Source: Perkinsus olseni (Eukaryota; Perkinsozoa; Perkinsida; Perkinsidae). From it: a DNA stretch of 64,000 bases. The translations under genes and the position numbers were made by a program. Positions 21,179 through 32,257 of this stretch are shown here, piece after piece; position 1 is the first letter of the stretch, and every line of letters begins with the position of its first letter. The notes under the pieces were generated by a model. It was given only the letters and a program-made list of their open reading frames with translations, searched no databases and had not been told where the DNA came from. The stretch is taken from assembly GCA_013115135.1 (NCBI GenBank), contig JABANP010000029.1, forward strand, positions 185,059-249,058. The letters run 5' to 3'.

Positions 21179-22697
21179 ATGCCTCAGCCAGCTGTCAGCC
21201 CCGATCGCGTCCGACTGCTCAACCAGCCCGGGACAGGTCTCACAACAACGGGCCCGGTTATCTATTGGATGAGTCGAGAGATCCGTTCTCGTGACAATTG
21301 GGCTCTTATTCATGCGCAGAATGTGGCCCTTCGGAGCAAGCAGCCTCTGCTCGTCGTTTACAACCTGGCCGTTGGTTACCTTGGTGGTGGTCTTCGACAG
21401 CATGCCTTCAAAGTTGGAGGCTTGAAGGTTTTGGCAGCGAATCTAAGGCAGCTCAAGATTCCTTTCGCGATTGAAACATCTTCGAAGTTCCCCGCTGTCC
21501 TTGCGGATATTTCTGAAAAAGTAGGCTGCAAATATGTTGTTACTGATTTCACTCCTCTCCGTTTGAACAAGGAGTGGGTCGCAGCCTTTACCAAGCATTC
21601 CAAGCGGCTTGGCATTCGCTTCGAGCAAGTTGATGCCCACAATGTTGTTCCGTGTTGGGTCACGTCTGACAAGATGGAGCGCGCCGCTGTTACTATAAGG
21701 CCGAAGTTGTGGCATCACTTTGACGAGTTCTGCACCAAGTACCCTAGGTTGAGGAAACATCCCTATGCACTTGGTGGCGATGCTCCCTTCCACACTATTA
21801 CGGACACGGAGATAGATGCCTTGGTAACGAACGAGGAGATAATTGGAAAGCTTGATGAAACAGTGAAGCCGATTGAGTGGCTAACGCCTGGGGAAGATGC
21901 CGGTATCCAACTCGCACTGGAGTATGTCAAGAATATGCCCAATTACTCGAGCCAACGGAATAATCCGACAAATCCGACTCAGTCCGATTTGAGCCCTTAT
22001 TTTCACTACGGCTTTGTGAGTCCACAGAGAGTTATCTACGAGGCTTATAACAATACCGATATTGATGAGGAAGACCGGGACGAATTCGTTGAGCAGTGTA
22101 TGATCCGAAGGGAGCTGGCGGACAACTTCTGCTACTACAATGATCACTACGACAAGTTTGGAGGGATTTCCGGAATGGGGTCAGCATACCCTTCGTGAGC
22201 ATGCAAAGGATGACAGGGACTATCTTTACTCGCTGGAGCAATTGGAGAACGCCGACACACACGACAAGTTGTGGAACGCTACTCAGCGGCAGATGGTCGA
22301 GACGGGTAAGATACATGGCTACATGCGTATGTACTGGTGTAAGAAGATCCTCGAGTGGACGAATAGCCCTGAGGAAGCTCTAGAGTTCTCCATTTACCTC
22401 AATGATAAATACGAGCTGGATGGTCGAGACCCCAATGGATACGTTGGTATCGCTTGGTGCATTGGTGGCCGTCATGATCGTCCATTTGCCGAGAGAAATG
22501 TATTTGGAGTTATCCGCTATATGAGCTATAATGGCTGCCGAGGAAAGTTCGATATTAAGAAATATATGAAAATGGCAGGCTCGGCTGAGGGTCACAGAGT
22601 GGGGAAAATTTGGGCAGCTATGCAGCAGGATGGCACGGAGGAAGAAGGATTCTGGGAAAGCCTGAGTGAAGAGGAACGACGGATGAAAGGCTGTTGA
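21179..22697 (+). CDS. Class II CPD photolyase
   Basis: Repairs UV-induced cyclobutane pyrimidine dimers using FAD and light. Class II hallmarks run from the N-terminus ([20 protein letters not shown]) through [16 protein letters not shown] to the C-terminal FAD/DNA part. There, [43 protein letters not shown] and [12 protein letters not shown] are all present. Length is about 505 residues, normal for the class. No introns are visible. The frame breaks once, within GGAGGGA at 22160-22166, where one extra G must be skipped to pass from FGG to FPEWGQHTL. Both sides are highly conserved, so this is a single-base insertion, an assembly error, or a +1 frameshift. Start chosen at the first Met, which leaves a normal-length N-terminus. 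Confidence 0.92.
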
Positions 22698-22904
22698 GTA
22701 TTCTGATCTCTTGCACCTAAAGTTTTTCAATTCTCTTCTTCGTGTGGATGTTATGTTGTAACAATTGGAGTACTGTGTCGACAGCGCCTTGCTTTACGAT
22801 ATCTTCACGAATATGCGCCGAAGGTGGGCGCGCTTTGCCGTGAAAATATTGCATACCACTCCTCGTACACATCGTGTCTGCATCAGGGTGTCTCCAGGCC
22901 ATGT

Positions 22905-23110
22905 TGGCTTGTCGACTGTACTCGAACAGGATCACTTTTGTAGTGATTTCCTTTCGTTCACAAGAGTACTCTTGACAAAACCCTAAACCGTGATGAGGAG
23001 TTGTATACCCCACCCTAATGGAGGTTAAGTCAGTACAGTCATGTACTCGTCTTCGATGATCCATCCTTTACAAGGACAGGGTGCGGGTATTGCTGAGCGG
23101 TTAACTGCGA
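22905..23110 (+). repeat. Interspersed repeat, copy 3 of 3
   Basis: Third copy of the element at 2426-2690 and 16320-16515, in the same orientation as copy 2. It again ends with GCTGAGCGGTTAACT (23092-23106). It lies between the photolyase and transporter genes. 22698-22904 and 23111-23586 hold nothing else recognised. Confidence 0.85.
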
Positions 23111-23586
23111 ACGATACAATAACTTCCAGGGGATCGTATGTGCTTTTGGCAGTCCTCCTCATCTTAGTTGCACCCCTTTGGCCGTGTTTTGCTTTTAACG
23201 AGTGTCTTGTAGGGTGGAGTGGATAATTATTCGGTCGAGTTACGTTGTTAGAATCTGAGACAAGCGAGTTGTCGACCGAGATAACCGTGGAAAGCCGCCC
23301 TTGGACAACGTGAGTTGCGCGGGATTGTACACGTCACCGAATATTATTGGGTCTTGTTGATCCTCTCAACCTCACGCCCAACAACCTCACGCATCGATCC
23401 AACATACTTCTGCATGCTCCCTGCTTCGCACATGCGAGTGATACCGCACTAGTTGACGCAACTCATAATGGATTGAAAAGCATCGAATTATTCATCAGAA
23501 GATAAATGTCATCGGATAAAGGATGAAAACTAAGATAGCTGACATGTGGCGAACGGTATAATGGGGAGGAAGAAACGGAGAGGGTC

Positions 23587-26500
23587 TCACTCCGCAGCTG
23601 TAGTCGTGTCTTCCGCAGAGGCGTTTTCGCAGTGCTGCAGGCAATCAACATCCATTGGAGTGTCTGAGGAAGACCTAAGCTGATAATTTGACAGGCAATC
23701 GGCAAAGTCGCTGAACCCACTCGGCGATGGACTGCCGCAGGATTTCCAGAGGAGCAGGACGGCGCCCCCAGCGAAACTACACGAGCCTCCCAGAAGAAAG
23801 CTCGCGCTATCCGACCCAGCAGCAGTATTGAGGGGACCCCCGACGAGAGAGAGCAGCAGCTGCGGAATGCACACCGCGACGTTGAGTACCTGGCGGCAAT
23901 GCGCAACTTACCGGAGAATCAGAGCGGGTCGCATGCACATATCATGCACAACGTGGATCATGGATTCTTAACTCGGTGAGGTATTAGTAGGGAACAAGAT
24001 GGGCTAAGTCGGCGATGGGCTATTGTTACCAAAGTTCAACAGGTATAGGATGCTCGCGGAGGAGTTCCCCACTTACTCCCATCATCGCACCACCGCCCTC
24101 ATCCTCTCTCGAAGGATGCTCACTCTCAGCTTCAGACGAGGCCACATGAGAAATCGAGGCCACGAGTGCGTAAGGTACGGAACACGTTACGGCGTACCTA
24201 TCCCGAAATGCCCAACAACGGCCGCTTTCACTTACATCGGGCCAACGGCAGCCAGCCACGTCTGAGTCGCAACCGCGCCCACTCCCACATGCTTCAGAAG
24301 AGGAGCCATACTCAAGACAGCACCAAGGAGCAGACAAGAGACTCCCCATAAAGGGTAGGTCGATTGACAATCCCTTTGCAGGACTACCGTGAGTATCTGT
24401 ACCATGGATGGGAGTGAATGCGATAAGAGGCAACTAATCACGGCATTGGTTACCAATCCAGAAATCCCGGAGAGTATCGCAGCACCGAGCATCCCACCAG
24501 CAGCGACGTGCATCGCCTCTTCATATCTACCATAGTATCATACGCGTAATCCCGGGGCTCAGCGCTCCTACTCCGGACCGCTCTCCCCGCCATTCAACAG
24601 TTCCACCGCTGCAAAGTGCGATTGATAAATTTGCGAGGCAAACCATCCCATCCACGAGAGAAGGGTAGCGACCTGTCGAAAATGCGCTGGTGGATCGAAG
24701 ATCGAGGCGACCCACATAGATGAGGGTGTAGTCTGAGGGCAAGGCTCGGAAGTCCACGCAGCAAAGCTTCAGAGGGTTCGATAGGATACGTCGGACTGAT
24801 ATACTGTATCGAGCGATGTGCTGAACCTCTCGGCCCGCCACGCCTGAATGTCAAAGCTTGATGAGGGCAAGCAGCGGTCAGAGACGACCCTCGTGCATCA
24901 CCACGCGGGACGCAAGTATTCGTCCAACACGTAAAATATCACTCCTCAAGCGAATCAATTACCGGAGCATGTTTCCTTCGTTTTACACCGTCGATGAATT
25001 GCAAAAAGAACGAGTCCGAATATGCCACCTCTTCAAGCTCAACGACTCTTGGGGTGCAACCCACCTATTCCGTGTTCTATCACACGGTCGATAGTGGCGA
25101 TACGAGACGTCGCCGCTCGACTAATTGGACTAGTGAGTAGAACGCTTGATTGAAAACTACGACAAAGCTTCCCAGGATGGAGGAAGTTCCGACGAGCCAC
25201 CGCACACTATGTAGAATATTCGCGAACACCAGGACCGCAACACCCTACTCACATGCGATGGAGACTGTAAGCGCCACTACCAATATATTGACACTGAAGG
25301 CTGATCGAAGATCATAGCACCCAGCCACGTACTCGGCCGGACCTGCGAGAGGGGAGGGCTGCAGAAGGGAGGGAACTGGGACGATGGACTACATTGATTC
25401 TGTTGGTGAGTGAGCGCGCACTCTCTCGGGCAGGCCACTGAGAGATCAACTCCCATCAAGGCGAGCAACGGGGAGGCCACACTCCAGGAGGCCCCATCAG
25501 ACGCCCACACTCGGACTGATGCCCATGATAGACGACAACAGAAGTAACTGACCATCACTGACGATACTCAGTTGGCCGACTGAGAAGAGACCCTACCCAG
25601 AGATCATTCCAAGAGCCCACCAGCACTGTTGACAGCTGTACGCCAGGGACAGCTGGGAGTCCGGTACGGTGTCTGATATGAGAGCTCGGAAGACCACCGC
25701 TAGAACCTGTTCACAGACGACAGTCGAACGGCAAAAATTACAGCTAGAAGCGTCCAACAACTATCACCGAAAACAACAGGTAAAGGACGAGTGAATAGAG
25801 GCCTTCCTCCTGGCTGATGGTCTGAGTTATTCTGAGTTGAGCTATCATACGCTACGATGTCTAACGAGGATCAACATCTACAGGCAGACCTTGGACGAAC
25901 CTCACGGGCTGTCTCGGTGCGAGGGGGCAACAACCGTTACGACCGTGTTCTGGTTATACATTGGGGATTACTGGACCGCGCCACTCAGACGGACACGACT
26001 GACTTACGTTGTTCGAGGCGTCAAATAACCAAAAAGATAATACAAATATGAGAGTAGCCCATCGATGGTCCGTCCCCCGGTCACCCAGGAGAACACCGAG
26101 GTCTAATGACCATGCTATCAAGAATAAGGATATCAATAGCACTATGGTGCCACCAAGAGCGTATCTAAGGTCGACCATGGCAAGAGACAGAATGCCCTGA
26201 CTAACATTACGGACGCCGTCGCCCCCATTTGTTTTGGCATTGGTCGCTGAGTCTGCCGACCAGTGGCTGGACGATCATACCAGTGACAGGCCCGCACAGC
26301 CATAAATACGACGACATCGTCTCCGAGATCCCTGAGGGGGGAGATCAGAGCGCCTGGAGGAGGAAGAGGGCTCATTACCGAGCTTCATCCCGAAGGGCGT
26401 CAGTAATGCGAACTGGAGGGCGAAGCCGAATGATACACCGAAGGGCCCCAGCGTGAGGAGGAGTATCCACCTGAGGGGTACCGATCTAAGACATGCTGAC

Positions 26501-26633
26501 TACTCAATTCGCGTTGAGGGAGACTCCCACTACTGAGGGCGACGGCCAAGCACCGCGGGATGGAATCGGAAGTTTGCTCTCACCACAACGGTCGTCGGCT
26601 CCCATCGACTGCCATTTCATCATCGTCGGTCAT
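23587..26633 (-). CDS. SLC45/SUT-type proton-coupled sugar transporter
   Basis: A predicted 12-TM major-facilitator transporter of the sucrose/proton symporter kind. Reading the minus strand, the start MTDDDEMAVDGSRRPLW is at 26633. TM1 follows (FGVSFGFALQFALLTPFG, about 26410-26440), then the family signature YLWLCGPVTGMIVQPLVG with DQCQNKWGRRRP (about 26220-26330). Next come SLFLIAWSLDLGVLLGD and FWLFDASNN (about 26030-26130), LRSAFSVNILVVALTV (about 25280), ILGSFVVVFNQAFY, and LLSWMGWFASQIYQSHF (about 24620-24680). A later exon has GGMLGAAILSGISGLV, and the last has VLNVAVCIPQLLLSLVGGPL, ending in an acidic tail at 23587. Introns of about 45-50 nt are clear in several places; the loop exons at 24850-25250 and 25560-25900 are not fully placed. 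Substrate is inferred only from family. Confidence 0.82.
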
Positions 26634-26742
26634 CTGTCTGTACTGTGCCGTGAGGCAGCAGCTCATCAATACTGAGGAGGCCGCACCGTGAGGGGCACTT
26701 CAACACAATAACATCGCTAACCGTCATTAGAAACAATTCTCA

Positions 26743-28032
26743 TCACATGAGCTCATCACAATACCAACAACAACCTCTACCAGCAGAGTCCTTCACCATC
26801 GCCGGGACGACCTCCCGCTGCCCATTCACCTCATTGGATACGCATCGAGGGTTGCCGCATCTTCTGTCGGTGTCGAACTGAACCTCGACCTCCGGTGGCC
26901 CCGCTGCCGCTATGCCACGCAGAAGGACGATACGCAAGAAGTAACCGTTACGACTCTGTTCGTCCCAGCCGTTCAGGTCGGTGTCGTCGATCTCGAAGGG
27001 GATGGTAGGGAACCGGGAGTCCCGAGGGAGAGGGTGGAAAAACTTACAACCATCAGGGAGCTTTCCCATCATCGTAGTCGCATCAAAGCTGACCGCGCGC
27101 CGCAAAATTGCCGACCTTTCACGCTGACCATCGGTCATTCGCTCCAACTGCAATCGAGTGAAGTACCAAATTTTGGCGACATCGTCCTGATCAAGGTACT
27201 CCTCAAGAGAAGGGAACTGCCGCACATCATACCCAAGTGACCTCATCCTTTCAGTATAAGTCTCCGGCATGCCCAGCTCTCCCGGTGCTATCAGATCGAC
27301 TCTGACGTTATCGAACACTCGAAGGCCGTTCACTTTGGAATGAACCGTTCTGCCGTTTTTGAGGTCGCCGATGAGGGCGACATGAATCGCTTGAAAGTCA
27401 TTCGGTTCGATACCGATCGGCGAGTACCCTCCCGAAGGACTCCCCCCTGCTTCACGGTTGAGCCTCTTGATGCGCTCCACGAAGGTAAGTTGGTCCAACA
27501 GCTCTTGCGTCGGGTGCTCATGAGACCCATCCCCAGCATTGATGAAGATCGGCTTTTTAATACCGTGTAACTGGGCGTACTTGGCCATAGCGAACTCGAG
27601 CCACCGGCAAACACCCTCCAGTTTGGATCGGATAACGAAGGTTGTTCGACCCGCTGGAGAGTAGCCGATGAGCATCTTGACTGTGTCCGTGATGGTCTCG
27701 GACTTGAGGAAGCTACTCGTTTGACAGTCGAAAATGTTAACCTTCACGTCATGGAACTTTGCGGCGTTCAAAAAAGATTCCTTCGTCCTGGTGGAGTTCT
27801 CCATGAAAATCAAATACACGCAGGATTGAGGGTCGTCAACCTGAACGAATTACGCACAGCCAAGGATACGCATCAACGTATCTTTTCATCATGCTTGACC
27901 TACACGGAATCCAGTCCTGAGAACATCCACAGGATCCGAAAAGACTTCCTTGAGCTTCATAGCATCAGCGAGGATACGCCTCCTCTCGTCTACGGACAAG
28001 TCATCGATAACGCAGAGACTCCGAGGGTCCAT
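26743..28032 (-). CDS. pyrB: Aspartate transcarbamoylase with C-terminal PyrI-like zinc domain
   Basis: Catalyses carbamoyl phosphate plus aspartate to carbamoyl aspartate, the second step of pyrimidine synthesis. Exon 1 (27904-28032) encodes SLCVIDDLSVDERRRIL. A 63-nt intron (27841-27903) precedes the main exon. Catalytic motifs are present: STRTKESF (carbamoyl-phosphate loop), HEHPTQELLDQ and FFHPLPR. An insert of about 20 residues (REAGGSPSGGYSP) is unusual for eukaryotic enzymes. The last 40 residues read CGNPRC, then 24 residues, then CWYC. This matches the C-x4-C-x23-C-x2-C zinc site of the bacterial regulatory chain PyrI. Such PyrB-PyrI fusions are known in some bacteria, so a bacterial origin is likely. 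An open frame at 28079-28312 could add an N-terminal exon through a 61-nt intron, which would make the Met at 28032 internal. Confidence 0.93.
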
Positions 28033-28762
28033 CCCGAGTAAACGCTGATCTCAGCAGCTGCAGCAACATGACCAATGCTCACGACGTAGTACTTCTAATG
28101 AGCACGTGACCTCTACTGGAATCCCACCCTCCAAGCTGGGGCCCAGCTGTCATTACCATTCGATAGTACACAGCCCCAGCTCCACTGCGTCGCGTATCAG
28201 AGCACAAAACACACGTATCCTCCTCGCCAAGGCCGAGAGGATGAGTGTCAGGCTGGTATGCGATCTTGCGTAATCGATGGTAATCGATCAGAATGACGCG
28301 CGCGAAATTCATCGCCTGAAACTCAGCTTTTTTAGTCAGCGCTGCTTCACGGGAGGACTACTAGAAGCTTCGAGACCCGTATCTTCCCGCGTTTTGCTAT
28401 CCTCTCAGGTCAAGCTCACATCGCTCTCAGGGGACACTAGGGGATTGTGGCAGGTCTGCTGGTGGCCTCACTCGCGACCTCTATTGTATCTTACTCGAAT
28501 CAACCTATAGATATGTCTCTGCGTGAAACTGCGCCGAAGTGAGCTTTAGTTAGGCTGTGTCGTGTCGTGCCACATTTTGGTCTCGGGTAGCAGCGGCACG
28601 GCGCGTGGGTGTGGAGTTACGTGAATGGTGGAATCTCATGGAAGAGTATCTTAACCAACATGCATGTCATATACAGAATAAGTTGAAATGATCTGACTTA
28701 GCAGTTTTCGTAGTGTAAGCGTCGCAAGTAATATCGCATCAGTTTTCTTTTCCTCCAGTGCT
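28033..28762. other. Intergenic with possible upstream exon
   Basis: The minus-strand frame 28079-28312 (starting MNFARVILIDYH) can be spliced in frame to the transcarbamoylase and may be its first exon. The rest shows nothing. A T/C-rich stretch ending CCTCCAG lies just before the RNASEK start at 28763. Confidence 0.4.
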
Positions 28763-29136
28763 ATGTCCTGCAAGTCCGGTTGCGCTAGCTTCTGCGCCAT
28801 TCTCTCTGCTGGTAAGAGTGCAGCAGCAGCACAGCAGCCCTTCGTGGCGTTGTCAATTACCTTCCCTTCAGTTGCCGTACCGGTGCTCGTCTACTTCGCC
28901 CTTCTGTGCGGTTCCGGCTCTCGTTTGATCGAGGTTGCCGACAAGAAGAAGCCTTCTGCCGCTGTCGGATGCTGGATCGCTGCCGCCCTGTAAGCCATCA
29001 CCTCTAGCGCCCCCGACTAACTCGACTCATCTTTGATAGTTATGCGTTGACGTTCATTGGTTGCTACGCCTACAAGAAGAAGCTCAACCGTCAAGAGAAG
29101 GCCCAAGCCGCTGCCAACTACCAATTGGCCGAGTAA
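28763..29136 (+). CDS. RNASEK-like V-ATPase subunit f
   Basis: A small two-TM protein of the ribonuclease-kappa / V-ATPase f-subunit family, which sits in the membrane sector of the vacuolar proton pump. Three exons are joined by introns 28812-28871 (60 nt) and 28990-29039 (50 nt), both with good GT-AG borders and frame kept. The joined protein runs MSCKSGCASFCAILSAV, then TM1 (PVLVYFALLCGSGSRLIEV), a Lys-rich loop, and TM2 (GCWIAAALYALTFIGCYAY) followed by KKKLNRQEK, the family's typical end. It has about 87 residues. The acceptor-like ttttcctccag six bases before the ATG could be a spliced-leader site. Confidence 0.85.
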
Positions 29137-29716
29137 CCGCTGTTAAGTTCATCATCATGCAGAAAGACAGCGACGCTTCCACCACTAGTGCAGCAGCAGC
29201 AGTTCTAGTACTAGAACCAATAGTTGGCGAATGCTGTTGTACTAGTATCCACCCCAAGGCCATCGCTTAACCTCAGTAGTAAGTCTTATCACCATCAATG
29301 CTCGCTAACCTCGTGTCTTCTCAGTTGCTCGTCCCCGAGTTGGCTCCTTGCGTGACGTATTTTCTGTGGACGTTGCGTTCAGCTGCTGCATATTTGCGCT
29401 GATATTACCCCGGTGATTCCGTGGTCCTATCCACAGCCGCTCGGTGTGGGAGTCGATCACTGACGAATCATCCTTAATGGGATTATCGTTAGTGTTGGCC
29501 CCCCTTCTATCGAGCTAAACTGGAGTTTGGTCGATCTCCCTTGCTGTGGTAGTCGCTTGGTTTTTTATACATTTGCGTGCAATCCTCCTATTGTGTTGTT
29601 TTTGTCAATTACACCAAGGGCGAGATCATCCATCCGACAGTTGTTTGATACATTCACCCACTTCGGCTCACCTCCATCGACACAGTCCTGTCATGTGAGC
29701 AGCTTCAAGGAATTTC
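29137..29716. other. 3' UTR / intergenic
   Basis: The first part follows the RNASEK stop and includes a self-complementary tract (CTAGTACTAGAACC, about 29205-29250). A frame at 29527-29736 is Pro/Ser-rich and may be an upstream exon of the next gene. Confidence 0.35.
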
Positions 29717-30103
29717 TTGGAGGAGATCCTCTCTAGGTACTTCCCCGACCTGGATCGCCTTCTAGCCCTGACCACCAACCCTCATTACTTCCCCGTCGCA
29801 ACGAAAGTGAAGGAATTGGTCGCCTCTTCCAGCCCTGCTAAAGTTGATGTCACCAACGAGGATTACATACTCAGTCTATCGGAGATGCAACGGTCGAGCT
29901 GCTGCAGCGCCGATTCTGACACCTCTAGCTGTCAAGATACCGCCAGCGTAGATTCAGAATTAGTGTACGAGTTCGGCCTCGCTGTTGAGGAGTGCCTCGA
30001 GATGTGCGCACGTTGGGGCCTCGAGGAGATCAGCAACTTGTCCGAGGCAGCAGAGAGCGACGCGTCCGAAGATCTCTGGGTGATTCTACCCAGAGTCGAA
30101 TGA
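29717..30103 (+). CDS. Hypothetical acidic protein
   Basis: An open frame of about 128 codons rich in Glu, Asp, Ser and Leu (for example SRYFPDLDRLLALTTNPHYF, then VEECLEMCARWGLEE), ending LWVILPRVE at 30103. The composition looks coding and predominantly helical. No ATG lies in frame at its 5' end, which suggests an upstream exon or a splice site near 29705-29745. No family recognised. Confidence 0.4.
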   Translation: MEEILSRYFPDLDRLLALTTNPHYFPVATKVKELVASSSPAKVDVTNEDYILSLSEMQRSSCCSADSDTSSCQDTASVDSELVYEFGLAVEECLEMCARWGLEEISNLSEAAESDASEDLWVILPRVE

Positions 30104-30846
30104 AGGGGAAGACTTTTGTTATCGTAGCCGATGGGAACTGAATCAATTCATTTGCGGAATTAGTGTCGACTGTAATGGTGAATTCGTGATGTTGCATCTG
30201 TTGCGTTATATCCTTCAGTTCCATCGTGATGTCAGCCAGTTGACTCACCGCGATTTCTCCCACTATCCCCATCAATGCTGAGTTGTCCGTCGTAGAACTC
30301 GTTGGCAACCGTGGCAATCGCGCTCACTGACACGTTCACTTTTGAATGGCGTAGCGAGAGCTCACTAAACCAAACCAGTCTTCAGGAAGATGAAAATGTT
30401 GCAGCGGAAACACAGTGACGATGTTTACTCTGGCGAGGCTGCTTTCCCCGCCTCCAGTGTCTCTAATTCGTGATTTACCTGATAGGCATCATCACTCGTC
30501 ATCATACGACCAGTCGGCTTACCACTTCCCTTCCTCGATCGGCGAGATCAGCTCGGCGATGCTCTTCTCGTGATGAGAGGGCCCCCATGTTATCGTCAAG
30601 GAATTGCAGTGCGCGTTTGCCTAAACTCGCCGCATGAATTCTAACTGGTTGCGTGGGCATTACGTCGATCTTCGAACTCCCTTTTCGCACTGGTGGCGAC
30701 GGTCGCTGCTTGATCTGAACGAAGGATTGATAGTATGCTCATTGTGAGCGGTCGTTGCGTCTCACCAGTTGCCGCACTGAATAGAGCTCTACTGTGTGCC
30801 TGGGCCTGGGCTGTGGCGGAGGGACCGTAGAGCCTGAGAAAACTCG
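30104..30846. other. Intergenic, nothing recognised
   Basis: Lies between the plus-strand acidic gene and the 3' end of the minus-strand TMEM115-like gene. Open frames of 60-95 codons are unconvincing. Confidence 0.35.
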
Positions 30847-32110
30847 CTACACCCGAGTGTTGAGGGCCCACGCCGCGCTACTACATATCCGATGGTAAGA
30901 TCTCGGAGCTGCTACGGCCATGACGGAGGCGGAAGTTGCCACACATCCGAGTGGTGATGGCGTAGAGGCCACCGCAGATCCGATCCAGGTAGGGTCTGGG
31001 GGAAACGAGTGCCTTGTATGCTGAGACTCCTTCAAGTACCTCATAGCCTTCGGGAAGAGCATGGCGAAGCGGAACTCATTGGAATGGTCACCGCGTTGCT
31101 GTGCGAAATAGAAGTACCTGCGTGGAGAACGATAGAGGGGAGTTGGAATACACGAGTAGCTCTTTACATGTAGTATCTGATGTAGACCCATCCTGAGATG
31201 AACGCCCCCGCGGTCAAAGCCACATCATGATGGGCGGGAGAGGTGACAGGGGAGAAAAGGGCCACAATAAGCTGAGCAGGGAGAAGGTTACCTTCGGCGA
31301 GGCAAGAGACACCATCTTACCGCAATCACAAGCAGAGTGAATGGTAAGTGCTCGGCACGGATAGACTGAAGACCACTGGATGGCTAGTGTGAGCTACGCA
31401 TGCACCTACTCGGTGGTGAGGGATCTTCAAAAGCCTCATGGTTGGGAATGCCTGTTGGACTCCAATAGCCAGCGCACAATCAAGGCCTGATATCGTAGCT
31501 GTCGGTTGGAACCTGTCTCGAAGGAATCTTCATGCACCCGCAAGGATATCCTAGGCTCACCAGACAACCTGTGATCGGGAAACATAGTAGTTGGCAATTC
31601 TACACAGTAAAGCGAAGACTCCCGAGGCGACTGAAGGGAAGTACATCAGGGAACCATTACAGAGGGAGCGCATTACACGCAGTAATAATGATAAACTTCA
31701 CCAGAGTCTTTGAACCCCAGAGCGGCTCTAACAGACTGGTCAACCAGACGGCCAGGGGGTAGTGGAAAAGGAATCGGACTACGCTCGGGTCATAGAGAGA
31801 GCTCTGAGAACAAGCGTGATGGCAGGAACGAATGAGGCCCACAGTCCCTTATCACCGTTATCAAATTCCAACACCTCGGTACTGGTAACAGTGCCCCTTC
31901 CGCTGGGAATACCGTCCTTGCTGGTATCAACCCCAGGAACTCTCCTATGGCCCTCGGCCATATCCAGCTCATGACTGATAGTGTCGGTACTACTCCTATG
32001 AGTAGGATGCGTGACAGACTGTGACTGCTGGTGTGATGGTACACTATAGGTGGCGTGTCTGATGGTGAATCGGGTGGACTCATCCCTTCCAAGTGAACTA
32101 CCGGGCACAC
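30847..32110 (-). CDS. TMEM115-like (DUF1751, rhomboid-like) Golgi membrane protein
   Basis: The family is a non-catalytic rhomboid-like membrane protein of the Golgi. Minus-strand exons include the N-terminal part with FLGLIPARTVFP and PRCWNLIT (31790-32110). After a roughly 50-nt intron (gtgataagg to ttctcag) comes SSLYDPSVVRFLFHYPLAV, then the family hallmark LLEPLWGSKTLVKF (about 31700-31740). Later exons have ASGVFALLCRIANYYV, then DCALAIGVQQAFPTMRLLK (about 31450-31490). The last carries the conserved end YFYFAQQRGDHSNEFRFAML followed by FPKAM, at about 31050-31130. The introns between 31650 and 31200 are only partly resolved. The Met may be at 32110 or at MSWIWPRAIG nearer the domain. 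Confidence 0.7.
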
Positions 32111-32257
32111 GGTTGGCCGCAGAACAACCCCGGTGGTGACGGGAATACTGCTGAACTAAAGAGCAGTGTAAAGCAAGAAACGAGTGTCAGCTTCAGTAGA
32201 GACAGCAGCAGCAGCAATGGTGTAGAGTACAGACGGCCGCGAGGAGGAGGAAGCAAC

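Noticed and set aside
31780..31850. +1 frameshift in the TMEM115-like gene
   Set aside because: A normal 50-nt intron with good borders explains the change of frame.
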